Shown piece after piece: positions 43,001 to 51,363 of a stretch of DNA of 64,000 nucleotides. The notes below the pieces were generated by a model, which was not told the origin of the DNA, did not search any database, and saw only the letters and a list, made by a program, of their open reading frames with translations. This stretch comes from Sedimentibacter sp. MB31-C6 (lineage in GTDB: Bacteria > Bacillota > Clostridia > Tissierellales > Sedimentibacteraceae). The stretch spans positions 744,001 through 808,000 of the forward strand of contig NZ_CP142396.1 of the NCBI RefSeq assembly GCF_035934735.1. Direction: 5' to 3'. Position numbers and translations under genes: made by a program. Position 1 is the first letter of the stretch; each line of letters opens with the position of its first letter.

Positions 43001-43550
43001 ATACATTGTCGCTATTTAAATCGTAATCAGCTGCAAAAGTTTTTACACATGCAATTGATATTGGTTCTTCTACTAATTGTCTTCTACATGCTGTTTCGCA
43101 TGGATGAGGACATACCCTTCCTATACTTGCTGGAATAGGAAGTTTTTCTTTAATTAACTTTAATGCTTCTTTGTATTGCTTATTAGCAACAAGACCTACA
43201 TATCCTTGAACATCTGTATGAGCTGGACAATTCAATGTACATGGAGCCTTACAATCTCCAACATGATTAACAACTAATAAATCCATTGCTGCTTTTCTTG
43301 CTGACTCAACTCTTTTAGTATTTGTTCTAACAATCATACCATTTGTAACAGGTGTAGAACATGCTCTTGCAAGTTTTGGTTGACCTTCGATTTCTACTAC
43401 ACAAAGTCCGCAACCTGCATAAACTTCTAGCCTTTCATCAAAGCATAAATGTGGTATTTCTATATTATTTTCTGTAGCTGCTTGTAATATGTTTTTACCT
43501 GCTTCAACAGTTAAATCTATTCCATTTAAATTAAATTTTACTAAAGCCAC
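40095..43550 (-). CDS. NuoG/HydA-like large subunit fused to a GltD/NfnB-like flavoprotein and molybdopterin-oxidoreductase-like domain
   Basis: An 1151-residue fusion. Residues 1-75 are a plant-type [2Fe-2S] domain (Cys36, 47, 50, 64). Residues 95-160 are cysteine-rich (CKAPCTLNC, CPHPCETAC). A GltD-like flavoprotein follows with FAD motif VGAGPAG near 200 and NAD(P) motif VVGGGNTAMD near 335. Next come two 4Fe-4S motifs (CVLCGLCVRTC, CISCGQCIDVC), an FdhF-type CSYCSVGC and a molybdopterin-oxidoreductase fold. The usual catalytic Cys/Sec segment is replaced by FINEKESGIETVLG, so the last domain looks non-catalytic, as in NuoG. No H-cluster domain exists. GTG start after GGGAGGAG. Confidence 0.88.
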   Translation of the reverse strand: MALVKFNLNGIDLTVEAGKNILQAATENNIEIPHLCFDERLEVYAGCGLCVVEIEGQPKLARACSTPVTNGMIVRTNTKRVESARKAAMDLLVVNHVGDCKAPCTLNCPAHTDVQGYVGLVANKQYKEALKLIKEKLPIPASIGRVCPHPCETACRRQLVEEPISIACVKTFAADYDLNSDNVYVPNLKSSTGKKVAIVGAGPAGLSAAYFLLREGHEVEIFEMMGKPGGMMRYGIPEYRLPKNVIDAEVSVIETMGAKINYNVKIGEDITLEYLQDKFDSVFLAIGAWKSSPMRCEGENTPGVLGGIDFLIDVAENKPVNIGKKVIVVGGGNTAMDVARTSIRLGAEEVRVVYRRSEEQMPAEKLEIKEAKEEGVIFSFLSGPNLVLSDGEKVVGLKCEKMVLGEKDQSGRQRPEPTGEFENFDADTIIAAIGQEVVCGNINVAQGKKKNIQINEGTFETNIKGVFAGGDAATGPKIAIDAVAQGQQAAGVINSYLNGVMIPYIDKPLVYQDDITEEDFKDREKLPRVEHHTVEAQVRKTNFQPILPTMTEEEVLRESSRCLECGCKDYFECQLVDYIKKFDIDTVKYHSQNEKKFEETDHPFIAQNVDKCVLCGLCVRTCEEVVGASALGFVDRGYKTVVAPAFEQGLKETDCISCGQCIDVCPTGAWLDRRENIKEIPLDLKETESVCSYCSVGCHIVYEHKDNVIYKASSPKDSEIPMCGRGKFGIEHINVSNRILQPKVKIKDSYETVSFNVGLFETAKRLRSIQNLYGADQIAFAVSPKLTNEELNTINAIAKELDTNVKGSFINEKESGIETVLGYNQSTISSDGLNSADLIIVAGQLYEQHPSAGMKLRRLSKNAKIISASINPTKIDKWAQKVDVNNYEVFFTRVLKSLIDKGVVKEESLNKFSNGNELKKALEKVEVLPEEEKVAEAFKNAKKPIILADANTVQNEALKVLADITVLTGNDAKPHRGLLVLKPKANSQGAWNLGFRTSGEEIRYALQNNKIKGLVVIGEDILGNDPELKESINNLKFFATFDIMENDTTATAEYVLPLCSLAESKGTIISADGTVQDVVEAIKPMTGMSNLQMFEEIAKQLNANVSNEIVEKIDTKLYIPKFESKEKVYKVYDTVEKAFLANLKDNCVKVD

Positions 43551-43568
43551 TATTTTTGCTCCTCCCTT

Positions 43569-45377
43569 TTAGTTTTTTTCAACGGCACCAAATTTACATA
43601 CATTATAACAGTTGCCGCATTTTGTACATAGATCCTGATTTATAACATGTGGATTTTTAACTTTACCTTCAATTGCTTTTACAGGACAGTTTCTAGCACA
43701 TAAAGTACATCCAACACATTTATCCTTATTAATTTCAAAAGTTAATAAAGATTTACAATGTTTTGCTGGACATTTTTTGTCCACAACATGTGCAATATAT
43801 TCATCTTTAAAATATCTCAATGTTGACAAAACAGGATTTGGTGCTGTTTGACCAAGGCCGCAAAGGGAAGAATCTTTAACACTACTAGCTAATTCTTCTA
43901 ACTCATCTAAGTCTTCCATAGTGCCTTTTCCTTCAGTTATTCTTTCTAATATTTCTAACATCCTCTTGGTACCTAATCTACATGGCGTACATTTACCGCA
44001 AGATTCATCAACTGTAAAGTCAAGGAAAAACCTTGCTATATCTACCATACAGTTATCTTCATCCATTACTATCATTCCACCGGAACCCATCATTGAACCA
44101 ACAGCTCCTAGGTTTTCATAATCTATAGGAGTATCTAAGTGTTCTTTAGTTAAACATCCACCAGAAGGCCCACCTGTTTGTACTGCCTTGAATTCTTTTC
44201 CATTAGGACAGCCACCACCTATATCATATATAACTTCTCTTAGCGTAGTACCCATAGGAACTTCAACGAGTCCTGTATTATTTATTTTACCACCTAATGC
44301 AAATACTTTTGTTCCAGGAGATTTTGCAGTTCCAAAACTTCTGAACCAATCTACACCATTATTAATAATTTGAGGAATATTTGCTAATGTTTCTACATTA
44401 TTTATTACAGATGGTTTACCCCAAAGACCTTTATTAGCAGGGAAAGGTGGTTTTATCTTAGACATACCTCTCTTACCTTCTATTGATTGCATTAGAGCTG
44501 TTTCTTCACCACAAACAAATGCTCCTGCTCCTAGTCTTGTTTCTATATCAAAATCAAAACCTGAATCAAATATATTTTTACCTAATAATCCTAATTCTCT
44601 TGCTTGATCTATAGCAATATGCAGTCTGTGAACAGCTATTGGGTATTCTGCTCTAACATAAATAAATCCCTTTGTTGCTCCTATTGCATATCCTGCTATT
44701 GCCATGGCTTCTAATACTGCATGAGGATCTCCTTCAAGAACACTTCTGTCCATAAATGCACCTGGATCTCCTTCGTCAGCGTTACATATAATATATTTTT
44801 GATCAGCCTTATTAGGGGCTGCGAAACTCCATTTCATACCAGTTGGAAAACCGGCTCCACCTCTACCTCTAATACCTGAAGCTTTTATAAAGTCAATTAC
44901 TTCATTAGGTTTCATTTCTGTCAGTACTTTTCCAAGAGCCATATATCCGTCTCTAGCAATATATTCTTTAATATTTTCTGGATTTATTACTCCACAATTT
45001 CTTAATGCTACTCTCTTTTGCTTTTTATAAAATTCAACGTCCATAAGAGACTTGTGTTCTGCTTCTGCTAAATCTTCTTTTGTAACTTTTTCTTTATATA
45101 AATATTTATCTACAATTCTTCCTTTTAATAAGTGCTCTTTCACTATTTCATCTACTCTGTCTATAGTCATTCTAGAATAGAATGAACCCTCTGGATACAC
45201 GATAACAATTGGTCCCTGCTCACATAATCCAAAGCATCCTGTTCCAATAACTTGAACTTCTTTATCTAAATTTACTTCTTTAATTTTTTCTTCGAATCTT
45301 TTTCTTATCAAATCAGATTTTGAAGAAGTACAACCAGTTCCCCCACATACTAAAACATGTGATCTGAAAATTGCCAT
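43569..45377 (-). CDS. NuoF/HydB-like NADH-binding flavoprotein
   Basis: A 602-residue subunit. An N-terminal thioredoxin-like [2Fe-2S] domain (CGGTGCTS, GTGCFGLC) precedes the NuoF core with the FMN/NADH motifs GIRGRGGAGFPTGMKWSF near residue 170 and ADEGDPGAFMDRSVLEGDPH. A CGKCTPCR 4Fe-4S site near 465 and a C-terminal two-cluster ferredoxin (CVGCTLCARNC, CTKCGNCYNVC) complete it. This is the HydB layout of soluble bifurcating hydrogenases, where NADH reacts. It lies 18 bases upstream of the large subunit. Confidence 0.94.
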   Translation of the reverse strand: MAIFRSHVLVCGGTGCTSSKSDLIRKRFEEKIKEVNLDKEVQVIGTGCFGLCEQGPIVIVYPEGSFYSRMTIDRVDEIVKEHLLKGRIVDKYLYKEKVTKEDLAEAEHKSLMDVEFYKKQKRVALRNCGVINPENIKEYIARDGYMALGKVLTEMKPNEVIDFIKASGIRGRGGAGFPTGMKWSFAAPNKADQKYIICNADEGDPGAFMDRSVLEGDPHAVLEAMAIAGYAIGATKGFIYVRAEYPIAVHRLHIAIDQARELGLLGKNIFDSGFDFDIETRLGAGAFVCGEETALMQSIEGKRGMSKIKPPFPANKGLWGKPSVINNVETLANIPQIINNGVDWFRSFGTAKSPGTKVFALGGKINNTGLVEVPMGTTLREVIYDIGGGCPNGKEFKAVQTGGPSGGCLTKEHLDTPIDYENLGAVGSMMGSGGMIVMDEDNCMVDIARFFLDFTVDESCGKCTPCRLGTKRMLEILERITEGKGTMEDLDELEELASSVKDSSLCGLGQTAPNPVLSTLRYFKDEYIAHVVDKKCPAKHCKSLLTFEINKDKCVGCTLCARNCPVKAIEGKVKNPHVINQDLCTKCGNCYNVCKFGAVEKN

Positions 45378-45401
45378 ATTTTTACCTCCATATCGTAACT
45401 T

Positions 45402-45767
45402 TTATTCAGCTGCTCCAATTGTATATTCGTTTACTACATTTCCATTTACTAAATGTTCAGCAACTATTTGCTTAGCTTTCTCAGGATTAACGTGGATATA
45501 TGTTACCTTTTCTTTATCAGGGGCATAAACTTCTACTATAGGTTCATAGGTACACATTCCAATACATCCAGTTTGAACAACTTGTACACTTTTTAAATTT
45601 CTTTTGGCAACTTCTTCAACCAATGTACTTAAAACTGGTCTTGCTCCTGCAGATATCCCACATGTAGCCATACCTACTACTACTCTAATTTCCTTATCTG
45701 CACTTCTCATTTCCATGTTTTTTATAGATTCTTCTCTTAATTTTTTTAATTCATCTAGAGACTTCAT
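45402..45767 (-). CDS. Thioredoxin-like [2Fe-2S] ferredoxin subunit
   Basis: A 121-residue protein with the four-cysteine pattern of thioredoxin-like [2Fe-2S] proteins (CGISAGARPVLSTLVEE near residue 36, TGCIGMC near 68). It resembles the free-standing small subunit found beside HydB in clostridial operons. AGGAGG precedes its start, and it lies between the NuoE-like and NuoF-like genes, so it should be a complex subunit. Confidence 0.88.
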   Translation of the reverse strand: MKSLDELKKLREESIKNMEMRSADKEIRVVVGMATCGISAGARPVLSTLVEEVAKRNLKSVQVVQTGCIGMCTYEPIVEVYAPDKEKVTYIHVNPEKAKQIVAEHLVNGNVVNEYTIGAAE

Positions 45768-45778
45768 TTCTGCACCTC

Positions 45779-46264
45779 CTAATTTTTATATTTTTCAATA
45801 ATTTCAGGTACCTTTTTTGGATCCAATTTTCCATAAACATCATCGTCTACCATCATTACTGGTGCTAATCCACAGCATCCTAGGCATCTTGTAGCCTCAA
45901 GGGTAAACATATTATCTTCTGTTGTACTACCAACCGATACCTTTAATTCTTCTGAAAGCTTGTCCAGTACAGCTTGAGAACCCTTTACGTAGCAAGCAGT
46001 TCCTAAGCAAACTCCAATAGTGTGCTTTCCTTTAGGCTCAATAGAAAATTGAGTATAGAACGTTACAACTCCATAAATATCTGCCAGTGGTATATTTGTT
46101 TCTTTTGAAATAAATTTTTGCACTTCTAAAGGCAAATAGCCAAATAATTCTTGTGCTTTTTGTAAAGTTTGCATCAAAATACCTTGTGAATTTTTAACTG
46201 TATCAATATATTCTTTAAGTTGATCAAATTCACTTTGTCTTGTTTCAACAAATTCATTTTGCAA
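45779..46264 (-). CDS. NuoE/HydC-like [2Fe-2S] subunit
   Basis: A 161-residue NuoE homologue. The helical N-terminal part contains LQKAQELFGYLPLEVQKFIS and ADIYGVVTFYTQF, and the [2Fe-2S] ligands are in CLGTAC and TRCLGCCG. The annotated-looking ATG at 46279 lies inside the ribosome site; TTG 46264, eight bases after GGAGG, is preferred. It is the first gene of the four-gene operon, 41 bases below a clear promoter. Confidence 0.92.
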   Translation of the reverse strand: MQNEFVETRQSEFDQLKEYIDTVKNSQGILMQTLQKAQELFGYLPLEVQKFISKETNIPLADIYGVVTFYTQFSIEPKGKHTIGVCLGTACYVKGSQAVLDKLSEELKVSVGSTTEDNMFTLEATRCLGCCGLAPVMMVDDDVYGKLDPKKVPEIIEKYKN

Positions 46265-46304
46265 TTTTATACCCTCCATCTAATTTTGATAAGCATTTAA
46301 AATA

Positions 46305-46333
46305 ATTATACAACTATACATTAAAATAGTCAA
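46305..46333 (-). promoter_or_regulatory. Strong sigma-A promoter of the NADH-dehydrogenase-like operon
   Basis: TTGACT, 17 bases, TATAAT on the minus strand, about 40 bases before the NuoE-like start. Confidence 0.75.
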
Positions 46334-46395
46334 TAATCATCGCTAATTTTAACTAATATTTGGAAATTAATATATTTTTTTGAAACTAGATAATA

Positions 46396-46422
46396 GAAAA
46401 AACCTCAATATTTGAGGTTTTA
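46396..46422 (-). terminator. Terminator of the M18 aminopeptidase gene
   Basis: AAAACCTCAA pairs with TTGAGGTTTT over a 4-base centre; the minus strand ends TTTTTTC. It lies 40 bases past the gene. Confidence 0.8.
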
Positions 46423-46464
46423 TATTATTACAATTTATATATTATGTCAAATATTATGTCTTTG

Positions 46465-47868
46465 TTATATATTTTTATTATAAAACATTTTATATGCTTT
46501 ATAAGTCATATAAACATCTGATTTTGATACTATTTCAAATGGTGCATGCATACTTAGTACAGGAACTCCAAGGTCAACAACATCCATGTTATAGTTTGCC
46601 ATGATATACGCAATTGTTCCGCCACCACCCTGATCTACTTTACCTAGTTCTGCTGGTTGCCAAGCAACTTCATTTTCATTGAATATTTTTCTTAGTTTTC
46701 CAATATATTCAGCATTTGCATCATTTGCTCCTGATTTGCCTCTGCTGCCTGTATATTTAATCATTGCAACGCCTTTGCCCATTAAAGCTGCATTTTGAAG
46801 TTCTGAAACTTGTGGATAAGTAGGATCTACTCCTGCAGCTACGTCAGAAGATAACATACTACTATTTGCTAATGCTCTTTTTAAAGACAATTCTGCATAT
46901 TTTCCATTGTTTTGCTTTATGATTAACTCAGCTAACATATTGTTGAAAAATTGAGATTGCATTCCTGTGTTACCAACACTTCCAATTTCCTCTTTATCTA
47001 CAAATAATGCGATAGCAGTTTTTTCAGGATTTGCTAATTCTAAAATTGCTTTGAGAGAAGTATATGCACATACTCTATCATCATGACCATACGCCATTAT
47101 CATACCTCTATCAATTCCAACATCCCTAGACTTTCCAGCAGGTACTATTTCAAGTTCTGCAGTTTGAAAATCTTCTTCAATCATGCCATATTTTTCATTT
47201 AATATTTTTAATACATTTAATTTAAATTTCTTTTCATCTTCTTTTCCTTCAGAAGGTAAGCTTCCAATAATTACATTTAATGATTCTCCCTCAATAGCTT
47301 CGCCAAGTTTCTTATCATTTTGTTTCTTTGCAAGATGAGGTAATAAATCTGTTATATAGAATACAGGATCATTTTCATCATCACCTATAGCAATTTCAAT
47401 CTTTTCACCATTTGATTTAATAACTGTACCATATAAAGCTAGTGGTATCGTAACCCATTGGTATTTTCTAATTCCACCATAGTAATGTGTTTTTAGCAGC
47501 GATAACCCATGTTCTTCATATAATGGATTTTGTTTTAAATCTAATCGAGGAGAATCTACGTGACTCCCTACAATATTCATCCCACTTTCAATATCTTGCT
47601 TGCCTATTACAGCAAGTACAGCATTTTTTTCTTTATTTACAAAATACACTTTAGTACCTTGCTTTATTTCTTCTAATTCATCTATATGAACAAAACCTTG
47701 TTCTTTAGCTCTTCTAACTATTTCTTTAATTGAAAGCCTTTCCGTTTTAGATGAATCAATATATGATTTATAATCTTCTCCCATTTTAAAAACATTACTT
47801 TTTTCTTCTTGACTTATTTTTTCCCAAATGAATTTCTTTTTATAAAAAAGCTTTTCGTTATTATCCAT
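46465..47868 (-). CDS. M18 family aminopeptidase
   Basis: A 467-residue zinc aminopeptidase, cytoplasmic. The metal and catalytic residues are visible: His in VGSHVDSPRLDLKQNP near residue 97, Asp in YGHDDRVCAY near 260, the Glu pair in FVDKEEIGSVGNTG near 295, Asp in LSSDVAAGVDPTYPQ near 340 and His in SMHAPFEIVSKSDVYM near 445. It trims N-terminal residues from peptides. The start follows AAAGGAGAAAT, 9 bases after the small exported protein gene. Confidence 0.93.
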   Translation of the reverse strand: MDNNEKLFYKKKFIWEKISQEEKSNVFKMGEDYKSYIDSSKTERLSIKEIVRRAKEQGFVHIDELEEIKQGTKVYFVNKEKNAVLAVIGKQDIESGMNIVGSHVDSPRLDLKQNPLYEEHGLSLLKTHYYGGIRKYQWVTIPLALYGTVIKSNGEKIEIAIGDDENDPVFYITDLLPHLAKKQNDKKLGEAIEGESLNVIIGSLPSEGKEDEKKFKLNVLKILNEKYGMIEEDFQTAELEIVPAGKSRDVGIDRGMIMAYGHDDRVCAYTSLKAILELANPEKTAIALFVDKEEIGSVGNTGMQSQFFNNMLAELIIKQNNGKYAELSLKRALANSSMLSSDVAAGVDPTYPQVSELQNAALMGKGVAMIKYTGSRGKSGANDANAEYIGKLRKIFNENEVAWQPAELGKVDQGGGGTIAYIMANYNMDVVDLGVPVLSMHAPFEIVSKSDVYMTYKAYKMFYNKNI

Positions 47869-47877
47869 ATTTCTCCT

Positions 47878-48336
47878 TTATTCATTTTCGACATATTTTA
47901 ACATAGAAAGATATATAATATTATTACATTCTAAACATTTTATATTATAATTTTTTATCAAATTATATTCTCCGTCATAACCTTCAATTAACCAATTTAA
48001 ATCTGCATTAATATCTATACCATCTTCTGTTTTATCCAATTTATTAATTTTTTCTACCTTAACGTTTTTACTTAGTTCAAAGTCAGTTGGATTATCGATA
48101 ACTTTGGATAAAATATCCAAATCATTTTCCAATTGATCTCCTGCCTCAATTTTATTAAGCTTTTCTTCTAAATCTTTCAAGTCTTTACCATTATAAAGAA
48201 AGTCATTCATTATAGTTATTCTTTCATTAAGTAATTGCTCTATAATTGTAACTTCTTTATGATATTCATAACCTTCAATAGTTTTATAACTAAATAACAA
48301 TAATACAATTAATATGTACATAATGCCTTTTTTCAT
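47878..48336 (-). CDS. Small exported protein of unknown function
   Basis: A 152-residue protein with an N-terminal hydrophobic signal (GIMYILIVLLLFSYKTIEGY) and no lipobox. The rest is acidic and lysine-rich, with a coiled-coil-like stretch (KDLKDLEEKLNKIEAGDQL) and a late Cys pair (KCLEC). No family is recognised. It is followed 9 bases later by the aminopeptidase gene and preceded by a long inverted repeat that ends in its ribosome site. Confidence 0.6.
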   Translation of the reverse strand: MKKGIMYILIVLLLFSYKTIEGYEYHKEVTIIEQLLNERITIMNDFLYNGKDLKDLEEKLNKIEAGDQLENDLDILSKVIDNPTDFELSKNVKVEKINKLDKTEDGIDINADLNWLIEGYDGEYNLIKNYNIKCLECNNIIYLSMLKYVENE

Positions 48337-48344
48337 ATGCTTTC

Positions 48345-48379
48345 CCCCTATAATTATGGTTCGGTTATAATTATAGGGG
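48345..48379. promoter_or_regulatory. 13-bp perfect inverted repeat over the ribosome site of the small exported protein
   Basis: CCCCTATAATTAT, nine bases (GGTTCGGTT), then ATAATTATAGGGG. On the minus strand the second arm carries ATAGGGG of the ribosome site 9 bases before ATG 48336. It could sequester that site in mRNA or be an operator; it also contains TATAAT on both strands. Confidence 0.55.
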
Positions 48380-48465
48380 TTACTTATAAAATTTTTTATC
48401 GTTATATGTCACATATTAAATAAAAATTTTCTTTAATTTTCGCCATATTTTTTTATATTTGAATA

Positions 48466-49470
48466 TTAATTATTTTTTATATTTTTAACGCTTTTTCTCT
48501 TTTCTAATGTAAAAGGAAGCTCCATGAGACCTTGTTGAGCTCTATCACCTTTTATCATTTTAATAAGCATTCTCATCCCTACTGCACCTACATCATAATA
48601 TGGTTCGCCAATTGTAGTAAGTTCAGGTCTAACAAACTTTCCTTCTCTTATATTGCCGAATCCTACGATTGAAACATCTTCTGGTACTGATATACCGTTA
48701 TCTATAAAGCTATCCATAATACCAATTGCAATTTCATCATTACTACAAACTATAGCAGTAAAGTTGCTAGTTTCATTAACAATAGTCTTACCAAGTTCAT
48801 AAGCTTTAGGATGCTTATTACTTCCCACTACATATACATTGGAATACTCTAATTCATTATCTTCAATCGCCTTTAAATATCCAGTAATTTTATCTTCTTC
48901 CACAGTTGTTCTATCTTTAAAATCTGATACATAGGCGATTTTCTCATGGCCTTGTTTAACTAAATAATTTGTCATCTCATAAACAGCTGAATTACAGTCT
49001 ACGGAAATATGATTCATATTTTCCTTTATATCTCTTGTGAAATATACACTTGGTTTATCTAAACCCTTAGCAAGTTCAATTATTTCATCTTCAAATCTAT
49101 TGCCTACAAGAAATAATCCTTCTGCTTGTTTCCTGTTTAATAACTGTAAGTATTTTTCCTGAGTTTCCTTACTAGAATAACTGCTACAAAGAAGAATATC
49201 ATAACCGTACATTTTCCCGATTTCTTCTATGCCTCTTACTATATCTGCAACATAACTTTGAGCCAAATTGTTTATTATTACTCCAATTAAATATGATCTC
49301 CTCGTTACAAGACTTCTTGCAACATCATTTGGTTTATAACCAGTTTCTTCTATAACTTTTAATACCCTTCTTCTGACTTCTGGACTTACCGGCTTAGAAT
49401 CATTTATTACTCTAGATACAGTAGATATAGATACTTCTGCAAGTCTGGCAACATCCTTGATTGTAATCAT
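48466..49470 (-). CDS. LacI family transcriptional regulator
   Basis: A 334-residue repressor. The N-terminal helix-turn-helix reads TIKDVARLAEVSISTVSRVI, with the hinge helix GYKPNDVARSLVTRRS, and a periplasmic-binding-like effector domain follows (SVDCNSAVYEMTNYLVKQGH; CSNDEIAIGIMDSFIDNG). The C-terminal tail is normal. The ligand is unknown, and no sugar operon is adjacent in this window. The start follows GGAGGGATAAA. Confidence 0.92.
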   Translation of the reverse strand: MITIKDVARLAEVSISTVSRVINDSKPVSPEVRRRVLKVIEETGYKPNDVARSLVTRRSYLIGVIINNLAQSYVADIVRGIEEIGKMYGYDILLCSSYSSKETQEKYLQLLNRKQAEGLFLVGNRFEDEIIELAKGLDKPSVYFTRDIKENMNHISVDCNSAVYEMTNYLVKQGHEKIAYVSDFKDRTTVEEDKITGYLKAIEDNELEYSNVYVVGSNKHPKAYELGKTIVNETSNFTAIVCSNDEIAIGIMDSFIDNGISVPEDVSIVGFGNIREGKFVRPELTTIGEPYYDVGAVGMRMLIKMIKGDRAQQGLMELPFTLEKRKSVKNIKNN

Positions 49471-49581
49471 TTTATCCCTCCAAGTTGATATATTTATTAA
49501 GTAAATATATTATTTTTATATTATTATATATGTATTTGCTAATTATAGCAATCGTTTTTTCCTGATTTTCCTACATAAATT

Positions 49582-49752
49582 AAAAAACCCGCATATGCCG
49601 CAAACCAATAATTCACACCCGCACCTAGGCAGGTGGGATTTCTGTTAAGCAATTCTGGCTTCCCGTCATGCGGGCTTGTCATAGGTACTTAAACTCGAAT
49701 TCCCCTAAAAATTATGTCGGTTGAATTAAAAGATTTCCGAACATCGCAGGTT
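49582..49752 (-). ncRNA. ssrS: Probable 6S RNA
   Basis: About 170 nt on the minus strand. The 5' end AACCTGCGATGTTCG pairs with the 3' end GCGGCATATGCGGG to form the closing stem, and the central part (GGGGAATTCGAG, GACAAGCCCGCATGACGGG, CCCACCTGCCTAGGTGCGGG) is a long interrupted hairpin. A T-run (GTTTTTTA) ends it and a perfect promoter precedes it. This matches 6S RNA, a sigma-A RNA polymerase decoy, from memory of clostridial examples; a covariance search would settle it. Confidence 0.72.
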
Positions 49753-49767
49753 ATTTATTTAATTGAA

Positions 49768-49796
49768 ATTATATCACAGCACTTTTATATTATCAA
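49768..49796 (-). promoter_or_regulatory. Promoter of the 6S-like RNA
   Basis: TTGATA, 17 bases, TATAAT on the minus strand, with a predicted start about 8-15 bases before the RNA's closing stem. Confidence 0.75.
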
Positions 49797-49860
49797 CTGG
49801 ATTTTATTTTTACTAAATATTATTTTTACTAAATATTCCTTCAAATTACATTATACTTTA

Positions 49861-51288
49861 TTATATATTATTCAAATCAGATTCATACAGCACTTCTTTT
49901 TCAATTAAAAGTTTAGCAATTTCTTCTACTTTATCCCTATTTTTTTCTATTATGTGCATTACTTCAAAATATAATTCATCAATTAATTTTTTTATAGAAC
50001 TTTCTATTGAATTTAATGACATGTTAAGTTTGTCTGCCATAACATTAAAATTCACGAAGCCTGTGCTCTCATCCATACCATACTTTGCAACATAATCTAT
50101 TGCAATTGATGTAGATCTTTCTATATCGTTTTGTGCACCAATTGTTACGTTATCTTTACCAAAGAATACTTCTTCAGCAACTCTGCCTGCCATTAAAACA
50201 GAAAGTTGTTTTTTTATTTTTGCTTTAGTAACTACCTCATTTTCACCTGGAGTGCTCAATGTATAGCCACCAGCTCCTTTGCTTGTAGGAATAATCGAAA
50301 CTCTAATCACCTTATTTTCAGGCATCAAATATCGAGAAACAAAAGCATGTCCCGCTTCATGATATGATGTTATTTCTTTCTGTCTTTTATTATCTGTTGG
50401 ATTTTTTTGCTCTGTTCCAGCAATGACATTTAAATATGCATTTTCAATATGATTAATATTTATTTTTTCAGATGATTCTCTAATTGCAAGGAGTGCTGCT
50501 TCATTTATTAAATTTTCTATCATAGCTCCACTGAAATAGACTGTTAAATCTGCAAGCTTATCTACATCAATTTTATCATCACTATTTCTTTTCTCTAAAT
50601 ATAAATTTAATATATCCTTTCTTGCATTTCTATCTGGAAGCATAATTTCTATTTGCCTGTCAAATCTTCCTGGTCTTAATAATGCATTATCTAAAGTATC
50701 AATTCGATTAGTTGCTGCAACCACAACTATACCAGAATCATCACTAAATCCTGACATTTCTGTAAGAAGGGCATTTAACGTTCTGTCGCCTTCATCACTA
50801 CCTCGCATATTTCCGCCTACTCTTTTTTTCCCTATGGCATCAATTTCATCTATAAAAATAACACTCTTTCCAGCTTTTTTAGCTTTTTTGAAAAGTGTAC
50901 GAATCCTTCCTGCCCCTAATCCTGCATATATCTGAACAAAATCAGAACCAGATACTGCATAAAAAGGTACACCTGCTTCTCCAGCTAGAGCTTTAGCCAT
51001 GAGAGTCTTCCCTGTACCAGGTGCTCCATATAAAAGAACCCCTTTTGGCATTCTTGCATTAAATCTTTTGTATTTGTCAGGTTTCTTTATAAAATCTACT
51101 ATTTCTAATAAACTTTCCTTTGCTTCATAATTTCCGGCAACATCATTAAATTTTGTATTTGATGTGCTATTGTATTCAACTTCATTTAATTTATTTATTT
51201 CTTTTTGAGCTGACTTCTTATTCCTAAAAAATATAAAGTAAATAAAAATCAATACTCCTATTATAGCTATAACTTGATAACTTTCCAT
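49861..51288 (-). CDS. Short FtsH-like AAA+ zinc metalloprotease
   Basis: A 475-residue membrane protease. One N-terminal helix (VIAIIGVLIFIYFIFF) is followed directly by the AAA+ domain, with Walker A GAPGTGKT near residue 86, Walker B VIFIDEIDAIG and the arginine-finger region LLRPGRFDRQ. The M41 protease domain follows with HEAGH near 309. Classical FtsH has two helices and an external domain and is about 600-650 residues; this lacks them. It is therefore a paralogue rather than the main FtsH. Start after AGGGGGAACATA. Confidence 0.88.
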   Translation of the reverse strand: MESYQVIAIIGVLIFIYFIFFRNKKSAQKEINKLNEVEYNSTSNTKFNDVAGNYEAKESLLEIVDFIKKPDKYKRFNARMPKGVLLYGAPGTGKTLMAKALAGEAGVPFYAVSGSDFVQIYAGLGAGRIRTLFKKAKKAGKSVIFIDEIDAIGKKRVGGNMRGSDEGDRTLNALLTEMSGFSDDSGIVVVAATNRIDTLDNALLRPGRFDRQIEIMLPDRNARKDILNLYLEKRNSDDKIDVDKLADLTVYFSGAMIENLINEAALLAIRESSEKININHIENAYLNVIAGTEQKNPTDNKRQKEITSYHEAGHAFVSRYLMPENKVIRVSIIPTSKGAGGYTLSTPGENEVVTKAKIKKQLSVLMAGRVAEEVFFGKDNVTIGAQNDIERSTSIAIDYVAKYGMDESTGFVNFNVMADKLNMSLNSIESSIKKLIDELYFEVMHIIEKNRDKVEEIAKLLIEKEVLYESDLNNI

Positions 51289-51363
51289 TATGTTCCCCCT
51301 ATAACTACATTCCGCAAATATACTGCATCAATATTCACGCTAACATGCTCTACATTTACTGAT

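Noticed and set aside
40095-43550. Iron-only hydrogenase or formate dehydrogenase catalytic subunit
   Set aside because: No H-cluster motifs; the segment aligned with the FdhF Cys/Sec loop has no Cys and no in-frame TGA.
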